A stretch of DNA of 64,000 bases from Mesostigma viride (GCA_009746045.1 RPFO01000348.1:64501-128500); one strand, 5' to 3'; shown: positions 39,990 to 51,860, counted from the stretch's first letter. Notes: a model not told the origin generated them from the sequence alone. A program made the numbers and translations.

Positions 39990-42924
39990 CTCGACATAGA
40001 GAAACAAATCCCACGTCAATACATCGTTGCCATCTTGGTGGATGCCAACGCGACCCTGCCCGTGGGCCGCGGGGGCTGCATGTATGCGCCGCGCCTATAA
40101 CCGATAGCAATGCCAACACCCCCCTACTTGAGCAACTACTCACAGAGGGGGACTTGACTGCTGCCAATACGCTGTTTGCTAAACCGCCTGATGCACTAGT
40201 GACCTTTGTGGGCCCCATGCGCAGGGCGGCTGGCTCGATGCTCCCTCGGCGGCGATGTGTATGCTTGGACTACATACTTGTGCGCAAGTGCTGGCGATCT
40301 TCCGTCATCGATGCCCGTACGCTGACCACCCCCAGTGTCGCATCGGATCACCGCATGGTCACCGCAACCTTGCGCCTACGTCTTCAGGCCCCTGCGCGCC
40401 GCCGCCCCCGGCCCCGCCCTGACTGGACCTGCTTACGCCCCGTCCGTGGGCGCAGCTAGGGAGAAGTGGTCAGAGGATGACATACGCCGCGATGCAATCA
40501 GGTCTGCCTTCGTGGACGTGCAACCTTTGATGTACCTGGATGCAGATCGCGGTGTAGATCTCACGCCACCCTAGCTACGAACTGTTCATGCGATCGGTGG
40601 AGCTCAATGGCTCTAAGCTTCTCCCCCAGCAACCCCGCGCCCGACCAGCCCCGCTCTACCTGAGCGACGCCCGGGTGGTTGCCGCCCGGCTGGCGCTAGC
40701 GCAGGCCCGCCGCCGCGGGGAGGACCTGTACCCGTACCAGGAACGGCTTACTCAAGCATATACTGCCGCACATGCGGAGGAGGTGGAGACACTTGCCGCC
40801 GAAATCAATCGCCACACGGCCGCCAACCAGCACAAGGCGGCCTGGCGCTCTCTCGACCGTCTCACCGGACGGCGGGAAACGCAATGGGCTGACATCCCAG
40901 GCAACCCCAGTGAACGCCTTGCTTGAGATTTGGTTCAGCTCCCAGGCCAAACTATCGGGGGCCCCTGGCCCGCCCCCCCCGCTTGACCCCGCTGCAGCTG
41001 CACACCCTGCGGCCAGCCGAGGCGGCCCCTTTGAGCCCCCGCAGGCGCCCACCAGTGAGACGGACTACCTGGTCCCACCGCTCTACGGCCCCCTGCATGG
41101 TGGACGGCCCCCACGACGAGTGGACTCCCCAGGAATGGGCTGCTGCCATCTCCACCCTCCGCAATGATGCTGCCATGGGAGTGGACAATATTTCACCGGC
41201 CGGAGGTGGTTAAGATGCCTGAGCTTGAGCCTTTCCTCCGGGGTGTTTGCAACCGGATTCTACGAGATGGCCTCCCCCCGCCGACGTATTGGAAGACCGC
41301 TGTCCAGGTCATGCTCTACAAGGGCAAGGGGTCCGCCGCGGATACCGGCAACTACCGCGGCTTATGCCTCCAAAGCTGCGTGCTGAAAGTCTTCATGCGT
41401 CTCCTACTGAACCGCATGCGCGCCAGCCTCGATCCCCACCTAGGTGAGTCCCAGATGGGCTTCCGTGTTGGTCGCAATTGTGTTATGGTCACCATTACCG
41501 CGCGCCGCCTGATCGAGGAAGTGGGCCGCCTGGCCCCCGGCCTCTTGCCATTGCTATTGATCTTCGTGGATTACACTACACCAAGGCATTCGATACCGGC
41601 GGTTATATGGGACGCCCTGTGGGTGGTCCTTCACCTGTTCCGTGTCCCATCGTACATCGTTGAGATCACCCGCCAGTTCTATGAAGTGTCCCAAGCCCAG
41701 GTCCGTACCGCCGACGGCGTCACTCCGGCGTTCCCCCTGCACACCGGGGTGTGGCAGGGCTGTGTGCTCTCCCCATATCTATTCATCATTTTATGGTGGA
41801 CTATATTATGCGGCGTGCACAAGCCCCGCGCTTCGCCCGGGTGGAGGGGCGCCCGCCGGGGATCGAGGTCACGGAGTACGCTAGCTACGGCGGGGTTGAC
41901 CCACCCTACCGCCTGAGCGATCTGATCTACGCTGATGACACGACACTCGTGGAAACCCCGGAGTCAGCCCAACTCTGGCTAGAAAGCTTATCACTGGAAG
42001 CGCGGGCGGTGGGGCTTATGATCAGCAAGAAAACGGAGGTCATGGCCATCGGCTTCCCTGCTGGGATAGCCCCACCCACCCTCCTCTTGCTGGACGGCAG
42101 CCCCGTCCCCCCGGCGACTCGCTTCAAGCTCCTTGGCAGCTGGCTTCCCTCCACGGCCGACGACATTGATCAACACCCGCATTGGCCAGGCCTGGGCGGC
42201 CCTCCGCCGCCTCGACAGGTTCTGGACCTGCCGCTACCTGAGTGAGCGACGCAAGCGCATTCTGTTCAAGGCCCTTGTCCTCAGCATCCTCCTTTATGGC
42301 TGCGAGGCGTGGACCCTGGACCAGGCGCTGAGCCAGCAGCTTGACGGCACAGTCACTCGAATGCTCCGTCATATCCTCGGCGTCCGCTACCAAGAACGCC
42401 GCACCCGGGCCGAGCTCTACTGCGAGCTCCCTCTTGTCACCGATACCATCCGACACCGCCGCCTCCTCTTTGCCGGCTATCTTGCCCGCACAGACCAGGT
42501 GAATACCGATGTGGGCCCTGCCGGGGGACTTAAGACGGGCCAACCAGGTAGACACCTCGTCCTATGGCAGGGTCCCCTTGTCCCATCGCAACCCACTGGC
42601 AAACTTGCGCGCGCCGGGCACCAGCTCGGCGCGACCTGGACCTATGTGACACAACTGCTTGAAGATGCAGGGCTTCTGGGACTATCCGTACTCCGCGCCC
42701 GCATGATTGACAAGGAGAAATGGGCTGCCATCCATGCGATAAGCACCTTCCCGAGGGGTATGCTCCTGTTTTCTCCCCACGGGACCCGCGGGCGCCCATT
42801 GCTAGCCAGGGTAGAATTCCGCAGGTGGAGGTTATTGGTCCTGAGGATAGCCGCTACACTACCGCCTCGTCAGACTGCCATTACAGTAGAGGACAGCTCG
42901 GATGAGGATTACATCCCCATCTAG
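39990..42924 (+). pseudogene. LINE ORF2 remnant: APE endonuclease end, RT, C-terminal domain
   Basis: Spread over several frames by indels. The endonuclease tail is at 40020-40440, with VDANATLPVGRGG, CLDYILVRKCWR and SDHRMVT, the closing motifs of AP-like endonucleases. A linker follows at 40588-40926. RT starts at 41164 with WKTAVQVMLYKGKGSAADTG, NYRGLCLQSC, GFRVGRNC, TGVWQGCVLSPYLF and YADDTTLVETPESAQLW (catalytic pair near 41930). The C-terminal part at 42133-42924 is intact (LYGCEAWTLDQ, LRHILGVRYQERRTR, DSSDEDYIPI). The YGCEAWTL tail is common in RTE- and L1-like LINEs; the clade is not settled. Confidence 0.85.
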
Positions 42925-43060
42925 TGCTCAACGGTTGGGGGATGATGCAGACGATATTTGTTTTAACTTTTGTGTAATTATTTTCCTAATGAGATAATAG
43001 CATAGTACTCCGTGGCATGCCTTTGCGCATGACACGCAAGTACTTACTTAGTACTTACTT
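42925..43060 (+). other. LINE 3' untranslated region and simple-repeat tail
   Basis: No ORF. Ends in an ACTTACTT-type tail, unlike the TAAT tail of the other LINE family here. Confidence 0.65.
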
Positions 43061-43071
43061 AAACACCTAAC
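43061..43071 (+). repeat. 11-bp target site duplication, right copy (APE-RT LINE)
   Basis: AAACACCTAAC, same as 39973-39983. Confidence 0.85.
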
Positions 43072-43620
43072 AAGCCGTGACCCGAGCTTATATGTAAAAG
43101 GATCCATAACACACGCCGAGTGCAATTCACGAAGGACAATGGCTGCATAAATGACCGCCAACATGCGTGTATTATGCTCGTGCCGACATCGACCCTCACC
43201 TACAGGACCAACACAGTCCAGATCTAGACTTAATGATCAAGTACCACTACTAAAGTACACAGCGCGGCGCGCGACTGCACCGGCCCACAGTACTATATGT
43301 ACAATTGCCACGTCACAGGAACGTGCGACCACCGGTCAGAAGGTCCCAACTACACGTAAGCATAGGAAAGTCAAGACTGTTTCGGAATGGCTGAGGAAAC
43401 CAAGGACCAATTTACGTCCGTAACAACAACAAAAGTTACGCGACGTAACAGTCACTGGACCGGGTAACCACCGGCCAAAAGGTCCTAACTACACGTAAGC
43501 GTAGGAAAGTACCCACAGTAGTAACCACGGACTGTTTCGGAATAGCCGAGGCCACTGAAACGTAAGATGTACATTTACGGCGTAACTAAGTTTGTTACGT
43601 GCCATAACAGTTGCCCCCCC
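43072..43620. repeat. Noncoding repeat, continuation, with internal duplication
   Basis: 43072-43320 resembles 38745-39010. A block at 43325-43420 (ACCACCGGTCAGAAGG ... CTACACGTAAGC ... ACTGTTTCGGAAT) recurs, diverged, at 43467-43560. No ORF. Confidence 0.7.
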
Positions 43621-43639
43621 CTCCCCAGGCATTCGTAAT

Positions 43640-44580
43640 CACTAGTCACAGGTTCGCGGCCAGCCAGCAGAGCATAGCGGGCAATCTACGCCAATACCGG
43701 GCCCTGTGGCGCAAGCCCCTGGGCAAGATAGAGAAACAGGACCTGTTTTAAGGTCCTTGTCCTCCCTGTTCTTACGTACGGGGCCGAGACGCGTACCCTC
43801 ACCGCCGACCTGGCCCGAAAGCTGGACGGCGCGGTCACCAACATGCTGCGCTCCATTTCCCGAGTAGGCTATGCTGCTCATGTTCGCAATGAGGACCTGC
43901 ACCTCGGCATGCCATATATCACCAGCACCATAAGCAGCGGCGCCTGCAGCTAGTAGGGCACTTAGCTCGCACCAACCAGGTAGACACCTCACGTGGCCCC
44001 CCCGCGGGGCTGCGCCCAGCTCAGCCTGGCCGGCACCTCCTTACGTGGGCCGGGCCCAGCAATGCTCGCCGCCGCAAGGCCCGCACCTTCAAAGAACAGC
44101 TAGTCGCAGACATGGGGGGGCTAGGTCTGTCCGTGATTTGGAACAAGATGATGGACAAGGCCAAGTGGGCCCAGGTCATAGAGGACAACGAGCCCCCTCC
44201 CGTGGGGAAGCGCCGGCGCGTGTGCAAACATACGGTTAAAAAAAGCTATAATTTCAATGCACAAGGCTACACATTTCCATCACCATTCATATTCATCATC
44301 CTGAACGACTCGAACACGCGGACAAGATAAAGGCAGGCTCGAGCTACCATGGTCCGGATTCTCCCGATTTCTGGCCTGCGCTGGTTGTCTCCTTGATACG
44401 GGAAGCACGCCAGACAGGCCCCCTAGGGTAGAGAGCTTAGACTAGTTGTTGTAGATAGATTAGACCGGCAGGACTGTTTGCACCCATCCATCCATCCATC
44501 CATCCATCGGGGTAAATGCTCCGTGACTCCCCAACAGGAGCACGAGTCTAATTAATTAATTAATTAAATAATTAATTAAT
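43640..44580 (+). mobile_element. 5'-truncated LINE fragment with TAAT tail
   Basis: The start holds decayed ORF2 C-terminus (TYGAETRTLTADLARKLDGA, cf. YGCEAWTLDQALSQQLDG of the other LINE), frameshifted to about 44240. Then a 3' untranslated region, a (CATC)n run at 44483-44508, and the TGCTCCGTGACTCCCC hairpin plus TAAT tail (44516-44580) shared with the ORF1-only LINE. Confidence 0.75.
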
Positions 44581-44915
44581 AGCGGGCACGTGCCTGGCGC
44601 ATAACATAATCCACTACAATGATAAACAGGTAAGGTGACAGGACGCAACCCTGCCAGACGCCGGTCTGCACTCTGCAGTGGACATGGCGGGGTAATGCCA
44701 TGTTGAGTGCGCACCGAGGTGTTCGAACCCTCATTATACAGCGTGCGGATGACAGTAATCAGGGGAGTGGGGACGATGCAAGCGCGAGCAAGGACAGCCC
44801 AGAGAGCGGCCTAGACGGGACGGAATCAAAGGCCAAGTTGACCATGGCCATAGTCTACGTGCTTTTGGTCCGGATTCTCCCGAATTCTGGCCTGCGCTGG
44901 TTGTCTCCTTGATAG
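44351..44915. repeat. 50-bp direct repeats flanking LINE fragments
   Basis: A segment starting GGTCCGGATTCTCCCGA and ending TTGTCTCCTTGATA occurs at about 44351-44400 and again at 44866-44915, with one clear mismatch. Likely copies of a LINE untranslated region or a local duplication. Confidence 0.7.
44581..44850 (-). pseudogene. LINE reverse transcriptase fragment, opposite strand
   Basis: Minus-strand frames give VNLAFDSVPSRP, ITVIRTLYNEG and TGVWQGCVLSPYLFIIVVDY, matching RT motifs of the LINE at 41164-41916. It abuts the tail of the preceding LINE fragment. Broken by frameshifts. Confidence 0.8.
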
Positions 44916-45137
44916 TCTACGTGCTTTTTAAATCAGTAAGATGTCCCATTGATGTTATCGATTACCGTAGTACGTATGTGGTCACAATCACTTTGCGACA
45001 TAGTGCTCTGCGACCCCATACAAGCTGGAAGTTTAGGTTTGCGAGGCCAAGCTATTTCAACACGGTAATTGCGACGCGACACTTTTTTGTACCATCCAAT
45101 AAAAGTTGTAAAAAATCTAGCAGACAAGTACAGTGTC

Positions 45138-45142
45138 ATGTG
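45138..45142 (+). repeat. 5-bp target site duplication ATGTG, left copy
   Basis: Repeated at 48929-48933. Confidence 0.88.
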
Positions 45143-47513
45143 TGTCAAGGGTATATTTTACCCTATGTGCCCAACTACCTGTTTATATTTAATCCTGGCC
45201 GTCATGTTGTAAACGGAGGATTAATTAGGGTTGCGTCATTATTAATCGCACCCGCCTACCGTATTTCAGGCCGATAATTAAATAGGTTAGGAAGGGCTTG
45301 CCGTGATAATTACGGCACAGTTTATAGCACTAGAAATAGTGCCGTACAGCGAAAGTTATTGTATGCCGAAGTTGTACTATTTCCGGCACAAGACTTAACT
45401 CGTCGTCTGTCCCTGGTCCTCTACGGAGGACTGAGTTGAACTCAGTCCTCTCTAGAGGACCGAGTTTTTGGGTTTCGTAGAAAATTCGCCCCGGTCAGAA
45501 TGTTTGACAAAAAAATTCTCTCAAAATTTATTCAAATACTACGTGAAAAGATCTTTCTTGGACATATTTTTGGGATTTTTTTGGATTTGGTATAAGCGGC
45601 TAAATGTACGGTCAAAGTACAGGTGGTAAGGGTACTTTTCCACGTGAAACGCGAGTTCCGGAAATGCACGACCTAGCCATGGCGGCTCGCGCCCATGCAT
45701 GCAGTTTACGTTTGCGGACGAGTTAGCTGTCCAAACTCAGGAAATAGATTTAATATGCCCTAAAGATGATAAAAATCAATTTTTAGCTCGCGGGGATGCG
45801 ATTTACCCGGTGTCGGCACTGTTCTTGCTGGAAAAAACTGCGATAAGGCAGGTCGACGGAATTGATGACTGCGCTTGCTTTCCGGCGCAATTTCAATGGC
45901 TGATAGGTTTCTTTCTACATTGTAACATGCATTGTATTAGAATAAATTGAGTGACAGTATAGATTTGATGATTTCGACCATTCTGTCACGTCATGGCCTA
46001 TGTGCCGCAAAGTGCCACTTTTGCGGGCACCGCCTGGGCCAAGGTAACGCCAGGCGTGCCAGGTAAAGCCGGATAATCGTTGCCTCTTCGTTTCTTGATG
46101 TTCGTACATGAGTTTAAGCTTGCGAGGCGTTGTCAGGTTCAAGTCTTGATGCTCTTTCTTGACCGTTGCCTGCCCCTCTCTAAAACCCCCTTTTCAGATG
46201 ATGTTATCAGGCATTTGCCTTAACCCAGTGTAGTTGTGCAGGGTTTTAGGAGCTGTGCAGGTTTAAACACCTTCATAGATGTTAGTTATTCTTTTGCTAC
46301 GTTCATACTGCATGATTGTGTGGCCACGGGCTGCGTCAAGGGTGCATTCAAGCTTTTACGGGTGAGTGAAAAGTCTTGGTGACAAACCACTGCCATCATG
46401 TGCCAGCAACTATGTTGGCCACATCATGGCAAGGCAAAACAGTTATAGCCATATCAGTATTGTTGTTAGAAACAAAGGAAATATGCTTAACCTACCCATT
46501 ATATTGGTGGTTGACACTTATAATGTAACCCTTTGTTGGTAGGTATCCAAGCCCATTCCTTACATGCATGCATAGGCTCTCACTACATGATAAGGTATGA
46601 TATACCTGAAGTATGATGATGCAAGTGTGTTGTCCTGTAATGCTTGAAGGGAAATGAGTTGATTGGGGTGGTTGGTGGCCACGGTGGTGTAGTATGACCG
46701 CACTTACATGCTAGCAAAGTTAGCAAAAGCCCCATTCCTCTCCTGAGGACTGAGAGTTTTTTAATTGTTTCAGGCAGTTGCAGTGGCCAAATCGAGCCCA
46801 GTTTTTTGCCACGTTTCAAGAACTATATTGTTTACATGCCTATATTTTTTCTTCATGCACCAGGATTTGATTGAATTTTTTCCACTCGTTCTTATCCCGA
46901 AAAATGCAAATTCGCGAGGGGTGCCCAACGTCCGCGTAATTTTCAGGTGTTCGGGTCAAGTTTTCACATATGCAGTATTTTTGCCAACAAAATGACATCT
47001 AGTACACCCCTGATCCACATCAAAACATTTGGGATGGACCCCCCACCTAGTCGCTACACGCGGTTGAAAGTTGTCAACTCAGTCCTCCTGTGAGGACTGA
47101 GTTGGGACAGACGACGAGTTAACGCACTGTAGGTGCCGACGGTACCATCCTCGGCCCACTGTTCCGTGTTGGATATTTCTACCGACACGAGTTACTAGAT
47201 GCCCCGTACTTAATGCGCTGGCATGTTAGCAAGACTTCTAGAATGTACGACTCTGAAGTTAAGTCGTTAAGTTATTGTCTTGCACATAGCCGCCACCTTT
47301 GGTGGATATAGGCACGATGTTTGTGCACGATGCCTTCACCTTACCTGTCCTAGCTGTCAGCTATGGACGATAATGGTCCCCACCGGGGAGCCACAACATA
47401 GCTTTGGTGGTATGACCAGTGGCAGCCGGATTTCGTTAATGCCATGATAAATAAAGCGTAATCTATTTTATTGTCAATCAATTTCGGCCTATGAAGGCTC
47501 AAATATTCTAACA
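45143..47513 (+). repeat. Left LTR of the short element, split by a TTAA insert
   Basis: 45143-45398 plus 47123-47513 equals the 647-bp right LTR with one mismatch. Confidence 0.9.
45399..47118. mobile_element. TTAA-type DNA element with 15-bp inverted repeats
   Basis: Inverted ends CTCGTCGTCTGTCCC (45399-45413) and GGGACAGACGACGAG (47104-47118), flanked by TTAA. The matching right LTR at 48531 has a single TTAA and no insert, giving the exact empty site. Subterminal palindromes of CTCAGTCCTC/GAGGACTGAG lie just inside both ends. 1,720 bp. The longest plus frame (45699-45950, 83 codons) is not a transposase I recognise, so the element looks non-autonomous; piggyBac-like by its TTAA target. 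Confidence 0.88.
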
Positions 47514-48281
47514 CAAAGCTATTACGGAAACTAACCCTTACATATGGACGAAAAGAATGACAGCCATAAACTGGCGAGATACGCATGAATATCATGCAAT
47601 ATTACGGTCCGGAGGTTCGCGGCAGCGTTGTTGTCACGCTGCGCAGAATTCCAGGAACTGGCCCAGTGCCGCGGCCTGATCAACCGTAGGCCTTATATTT
47701 CCAGATTCCAGGAAAATTTCCGCAGATTCCAGAGTGTAGCCGCGGCAGTCATGCCGAACGTTGCTGAAGCTGAAGCCATCTAACAAGCTCAAGTTCAAAT
47801 CGCAGCGGGGGCAAATTCGCAGGCCATCTTCGTGTAATTTTTTTGGGTGACGACGTCCAGGCGCTATTTCGCCTGCATTCTATGACTCGAATTTTTTGTG
47901 AAGGCCGAGAAGCTAAGTGCGCAGGAGCCCAGCTGCCGAGAAGCCAAGTGCCGCAGAGCCGAGAAGCCAAGTGCGGCGGAGCCCAGAGCCGAGAAGCCAG
48001 TGCCATCCACGAGTTAAGGAAATCGGGATTTTTTGTTCCGGTTCATGTCATCGGGTTCTGATGCTAAGCCCTGTATACAAAAGCACACATTCGGGTTTTT
48101 TGTTGCTAATCCCCATGTCCCAAAGCACAAGTGTTAACCTCGCCTAAGCTCCAGTTTTTTGTTGCAATGGTTCACCATGGAATGTTATCCCAAGTAAGGG
48201 GGGCTAAACACCCTACCTAAGCTAGAGGGAAAGTTACAACCATAGGATTATACCATAGTACTGGCTAGTTGAGCAAGGGGG
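47514..48281 (+). other. Internal region of the short LTR element
   Basis: 768 bp, no significant ORF. Includes a run at 47905-48003 where GAGAAGCCAAGTGC/GAGCCGAGAAGCCA repeats. No TGG-type primer site next to the LTR. Confidence 0.6.
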
Positions 48282-48928
48282 TGTCAAGGGTATATTTTAC
48301 CCTATGTGCCCAACTACCTGTTTATATTTAATCCTGGCCGTCATGTTGTAAACGGAGGATTAATTAGGGTTGCGTCATTATTAATCGCACCCGCCTACCG
48401 TATTTCAGGCCGATAATTAAATAGGTTAGGAAGGGCTTGCCGTGATAATTACGGCACAGTTTATAGCACTAGAAATAGTGCCGTACAGCGAAAGTTATTG
48501 TATGCCGAAGTTGTACTATTTCCGGCACAAGACTTAACGCACTGTAGGTGCCGACGGTACCATCCTCGGCCCACTGTTCCGTGTTGGATATTTCTACCGA
48601 CACGAGTTACTAGATGCCCCGTACTTAATGCGCTGGCATGTTAGCAAGACTTCTAGAATGTACGACTCTGAAGTTAAGTCGTTAAGTTATTGTCTTGCAC
48701 ATAGCCGCCACCTTTGGTGGATATAGGCACGATGTTTGTGCACGATGCCTTCACCTTACCTGTCCTAGCTGTCAGCTATGGACGATAATGGTCCCCACCG
48801 GGGAGCCACAACATAGCTTTGGTGGTATGACCGGTGGCAGCCGGATTTCGTTAATGCCATGATAAATAAAGCGTAATCTATTTTATTGTCAATCAATTTC
48901 GGCCTATGAAGGCTCAAATATTCTAACA
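48282..48928 (+). repeat. Right LTR of the short element (647 bp, empty site intact)
   Basis: TGTCAAGG...TTCTAACA, followed by ATGTG (48929-48933). Confidence 0.92.
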
Positions 48929-48933
48929 ATGTG

Positions 48934-49147
48934 AACGAGAGTTTGCGAGCCAAATAAATAAATAAAATTTACAGAAGCTTGCGAGGCCGATTCGCAAATA
49001 CTTGTCCCAAAGTGATTTTGCAACCACTACAGTAATTCATAAAACAATTTATTCATAACATAAAATCTCGAATGCCCCAGCACGCATGAATATCTTACAA
49101 CCGTGATAAATAAAAGAACCTCGGTAACTATCCCGTTATGGTTGACT
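48934..49147. other. Spacer between elements
   Basis: AT-rich, no ORF or RNA seen. Confidence 0.5.
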
Positions 49148-49152
49148 GTAGC
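49148..49152 (+). repeat. 5-bp target site duplication GTAGC, left copy (Gypsy-6)
   Basis: Repeated at 58567-58571. Confidence 0.9.
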
Positions 49153-49853
49153 TGTAACAACCAAATGTTACATCCAAAGTTTTCCTACTGTTGAATCTTA
49201 TTATGAGTTCTTTAGGACAATTATTTGAGAAGTTAGGAGGCTTCGACGTCTGATAGATATTGGGCCTGTTGAGATCTGTCGAATCTATTGTTCTACCCTC
49301 ATTGGTCGTGGCCTGATCCACGTAGGGTACTTTGCATGGTGTTGTTTAGTCAGTCAAAGATTCTCTGCAGTACCGTTGTACCTGGTGGATTTGGTTCCAG
49401 GTCCTTGAGATTTCGTATGTGCTGGCTTTGTGTTGTGTGGAGGATTCGGAGGCTAAGATCTTATCTTGAGTGATCCTCACTTTTGATTGGTCCTTCCGGG
49501 TTAGGGTTGGATGGATGCTGCGTGCACGATGACTTTTATCCTGTTTGGGGCGGCCGTGCATGTGCGTACGTGAGAGCTAAAGCTATGGTGTAATTCAAGG
49601 GTTTCCTTGTTTCATCAATCAAACAACCCTTGCCAAAAGTCAACTATAACTTCAACAGATAGTCGACTTGGATATAACTTGTCTGTTGTGTCTAACAAGG
49701 GTGGGGACTCATTCCCTTAACTGTTGAAGATCCATCTTCATTGCTTCTCTGGACGTGAAGTTATCTGTCGCGACTCCAACCCAGGTATAAAGATCTTTTC
49801 ACGCTAATGTTGATACTGAGGCTGTTGCAAACACAACATTTTTAGTCGTTACA
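49153..49853 (+). repeat. Gypsy-6 left LTR (701 bp)
   Basis: TGTAACAACC...TAGTCGTTACA. A diverged inverted relative forms the solo LTR at 39218. Confidence 0.95.
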
Positions 49854-49854
49854 T

Positions 49855-49870
49855 TGGTATCGGAGGTTTC
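49855..49870 (+). promoter_or_regulatory. Gypsy-6 primer binding site
   Basis: TGGTATCGGAGGTTTC, one base after the left LTR. It starts TGG and resembles the TGGTATC sites complementary to methionine tRNA 3' ends. Confidence 0.65.
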
Positions 49871-50075
49871 TACCTAGGTGTTGGTTGTCTTGACAGTATT
49901 AGTTCACGATTAACAATGGAATTCTTGCCAGACCCAGAGAGGGTACGTTATGCTGTGTATTCGGACAGTTCTTAAGAGTGTGACTCATCCTTATGTGACA
50001 GTCTTGCTCTGAGAACTGCCTTGAGCCCATAAGTCTCTAACGTTCCCCAGTCCGGCATGCGCGACCCATGGAGTG

Positions 50076-51860
50076 ATGAGTAACCCGGAGACACAACCAC
50101 CGTTATCAAGTAAGAGAGTTGAAGATGCAACCACATCTTTAGCAGCTCAACGGACGACCGGTGATGAAAGGGTTTCATCATCTACTCCCAGACGTCAACT
50201 ATTTGGAGATACCACCTTAATGTCTGCTTCCCGCAGATATTCGCTGTCGGTCGGCCCAAAGTTCTCCATCTTGCCCCTCGGTGTGCAACCAGGCGAGCCC
50301 TCCCTGCGTGGCATTGGTAGAGGTGTACCACGGTTCTCCAACGTGGGGACACGCGTTCGCCAGCACCCGAATACGGTTCGGCTATTCGTTTTGGCTACAA
50401 CACGGTGCCGGGGCGAGACGGCACTCGGCTAGCGGCTGACGAGCTGACAGCGGAGAAAATTCGATTACAACATGAACGTGAGGAAGCTGCGAGAGCTAGA
50501 AGTGTGGCGGAAGCGCTGGAGAAGAGTGTGGGTAGGACTATTGCGCGTGTGCAGCAACTTGAGTCGCAAGGGCAGGCGGGCGATGGAGAGTCTGTTTTCG
50601 TGGATCAACCGTCTCCAACACTGGGTATACGAGGGTATATGCGGTTGACGCTCCTTTTGTTGATGAAGGGACAGATGCACAGGGGCATGAGCCTCCACGG
50701 CTCTCGGTGGCTGCGACATTGTCGGAGAATCAGAATGCACCACACGCCCCAGTGATGGAGCTCACGTCTTTGTATCCTCGTACTGTTCCTTTTCCTAAGG
50801 TGGAGTCGGTAGACAAGCTATCGCTGACCAACCTTACCCATCGCAGCTTCGACCATTTCTCCACCAAGTTTCAGGATGTCTTCGCTATCCACTTCGCCAA
50901 CTATGGGCCCAAGGCAGAGGAACGTCTCACGATGGACATCCAGAAGAGAATGGTTAGGCAGCGGATGAGCGACAGTGCCAGCGACCGTTTTGATGAGTTT
51001 TTGCGTTCTGTGGCTGGACGTGCGTGTACCGACCTCCCCTCTCTCCTATTGGGCTTTCGCCGGTTTCTGTTACCCCAGGATCAGCTTCGCATGGATCGGG
51101 ACGCACTGGCTAACTGTACGCAGGCTGGTTTGACGCTGCCACAGTTCGTGGAGCAATTCACCAACCTTAGAGCCAAGATTCCCAATGCTCTGACGCAGAG
51201 GCACTTCACAGACTACTGCATGGCATGGCTCCACACGTGCGACTGGATGTGGACAAGCACTTCTCCCAGTTCGACTACGTGGATTGGCAATGGGACAAGG
51301 TGTTGTCTTATGTGCTTACCCTTTGTCGTGTGCCTGCTTTTTCTGTCAAGTGGGAACCTGTGGCCACGCCAGTGCCACCCATCAAGAAGTCCCTGAACCA
51401 GCTGGATGACCTCCTGGGGGAACTCAATGCATTGGATCCCACCCAGGGTAACTGTTTTATCTGCAACCAGCCAGGTCACTTTGCACGGGACTGCCCTAGA
51501 CGGGACCAGTTTCCCCCTGCCACGAGAGGACCTTTTGGCGCCCTGCCATCTCCCAGGCCACCCAACCTTCCTCCTGGCGTTCCTGCTGGCGATCACCGGA
51601 TACAGCCAGGGTTCCAGCCCAACTTCCAGCCCTCTGGGAGGTTCCAGTCCCGCGCTAGGCCCTTCAGCAGACAGGATAAGCGTAGGATGGTGAACGCTCT
51701 CATGCAGCTGCTGGCAGATGAGGAGGATGGGGGGACGAGGATGAGCCTCCAGCACCACCTGAGCAGCTTCCACCATCGGGCAGTGGAGCATCCCCAGACC
51801 CACCTGAGTCAAAAAACTAGTTGGGTCCCCAGGTCATCCTTCTGTCATGGCCAGGTCTGA
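50076..51860 (+). pseudogene. gag: Gypsy-6 Gag (three frame changes)
   Basis: ATG at 50076 (MSNPETQPPLSSKR). The frame shifts near 50375 into a charged coiled-coil stretch (AEKIRLQHEREEAARARSVA), near 50640 into the capsid-like part (LSLTNLTHRSFDHFSTKFQD ... TLPQFVEQFTNLRAKIP), and near 51230 into the frame with the zinc knuckle CFICNQPGHFARDC (about 51452-51493), ending at 51860. The gag fold and knuckle are well kept, and each break looks like a one-base indel. The last frame overlaps the protease frame by 14 bases, where a frameshift could be real. Confidence 0.8.

Larger units (their letters stand above)
39984..43060 (+). mobile_element. 5'-truncated LINE with endonuclease and reverse transcriptase
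   Basis: 3,077 bp between 11-bp direct repeats. The 5' end lies within the endonuclease domain; the 3' end carries TACTTACTTAGTACTTACTT. The insertion target is the noncoding repeat whose uninterrupted form is seen near 38735. Confidence 0.85.
45143..48928 (+). mobile_element. Short non-coding LTR retrotransposon (TRIM/LARD-like)
   Basis: LTRs of 647 bp (45143-47513, containing a 1.72-kb TTAA insert, and 48282-48928) with TGTCAAGG...TTCTAACA ends and ATGTG duplications. The internal part is only 768 bp, with a purine tract (GAGCAAGGGGG) before the right LTR and no pol. Apart from the insert the LTRs differ at one site (AGTGG/GGTGG near 47419 and 48830), so it is young and must use proteins of another element. 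Confidence 0.88.

Noticed and set aside
39603-40019. 138-codon minus ORF as a membrane protein gene
   Set aside because: It lies almost wholly within a solo LTR with clear target duplications; the hydrophobic reading is chance.
45699-45950. 83-codon ORF in the TTAA element as a transposase exon
   Set aside because: No DDE-type motif or similarity recognised; too short to support.
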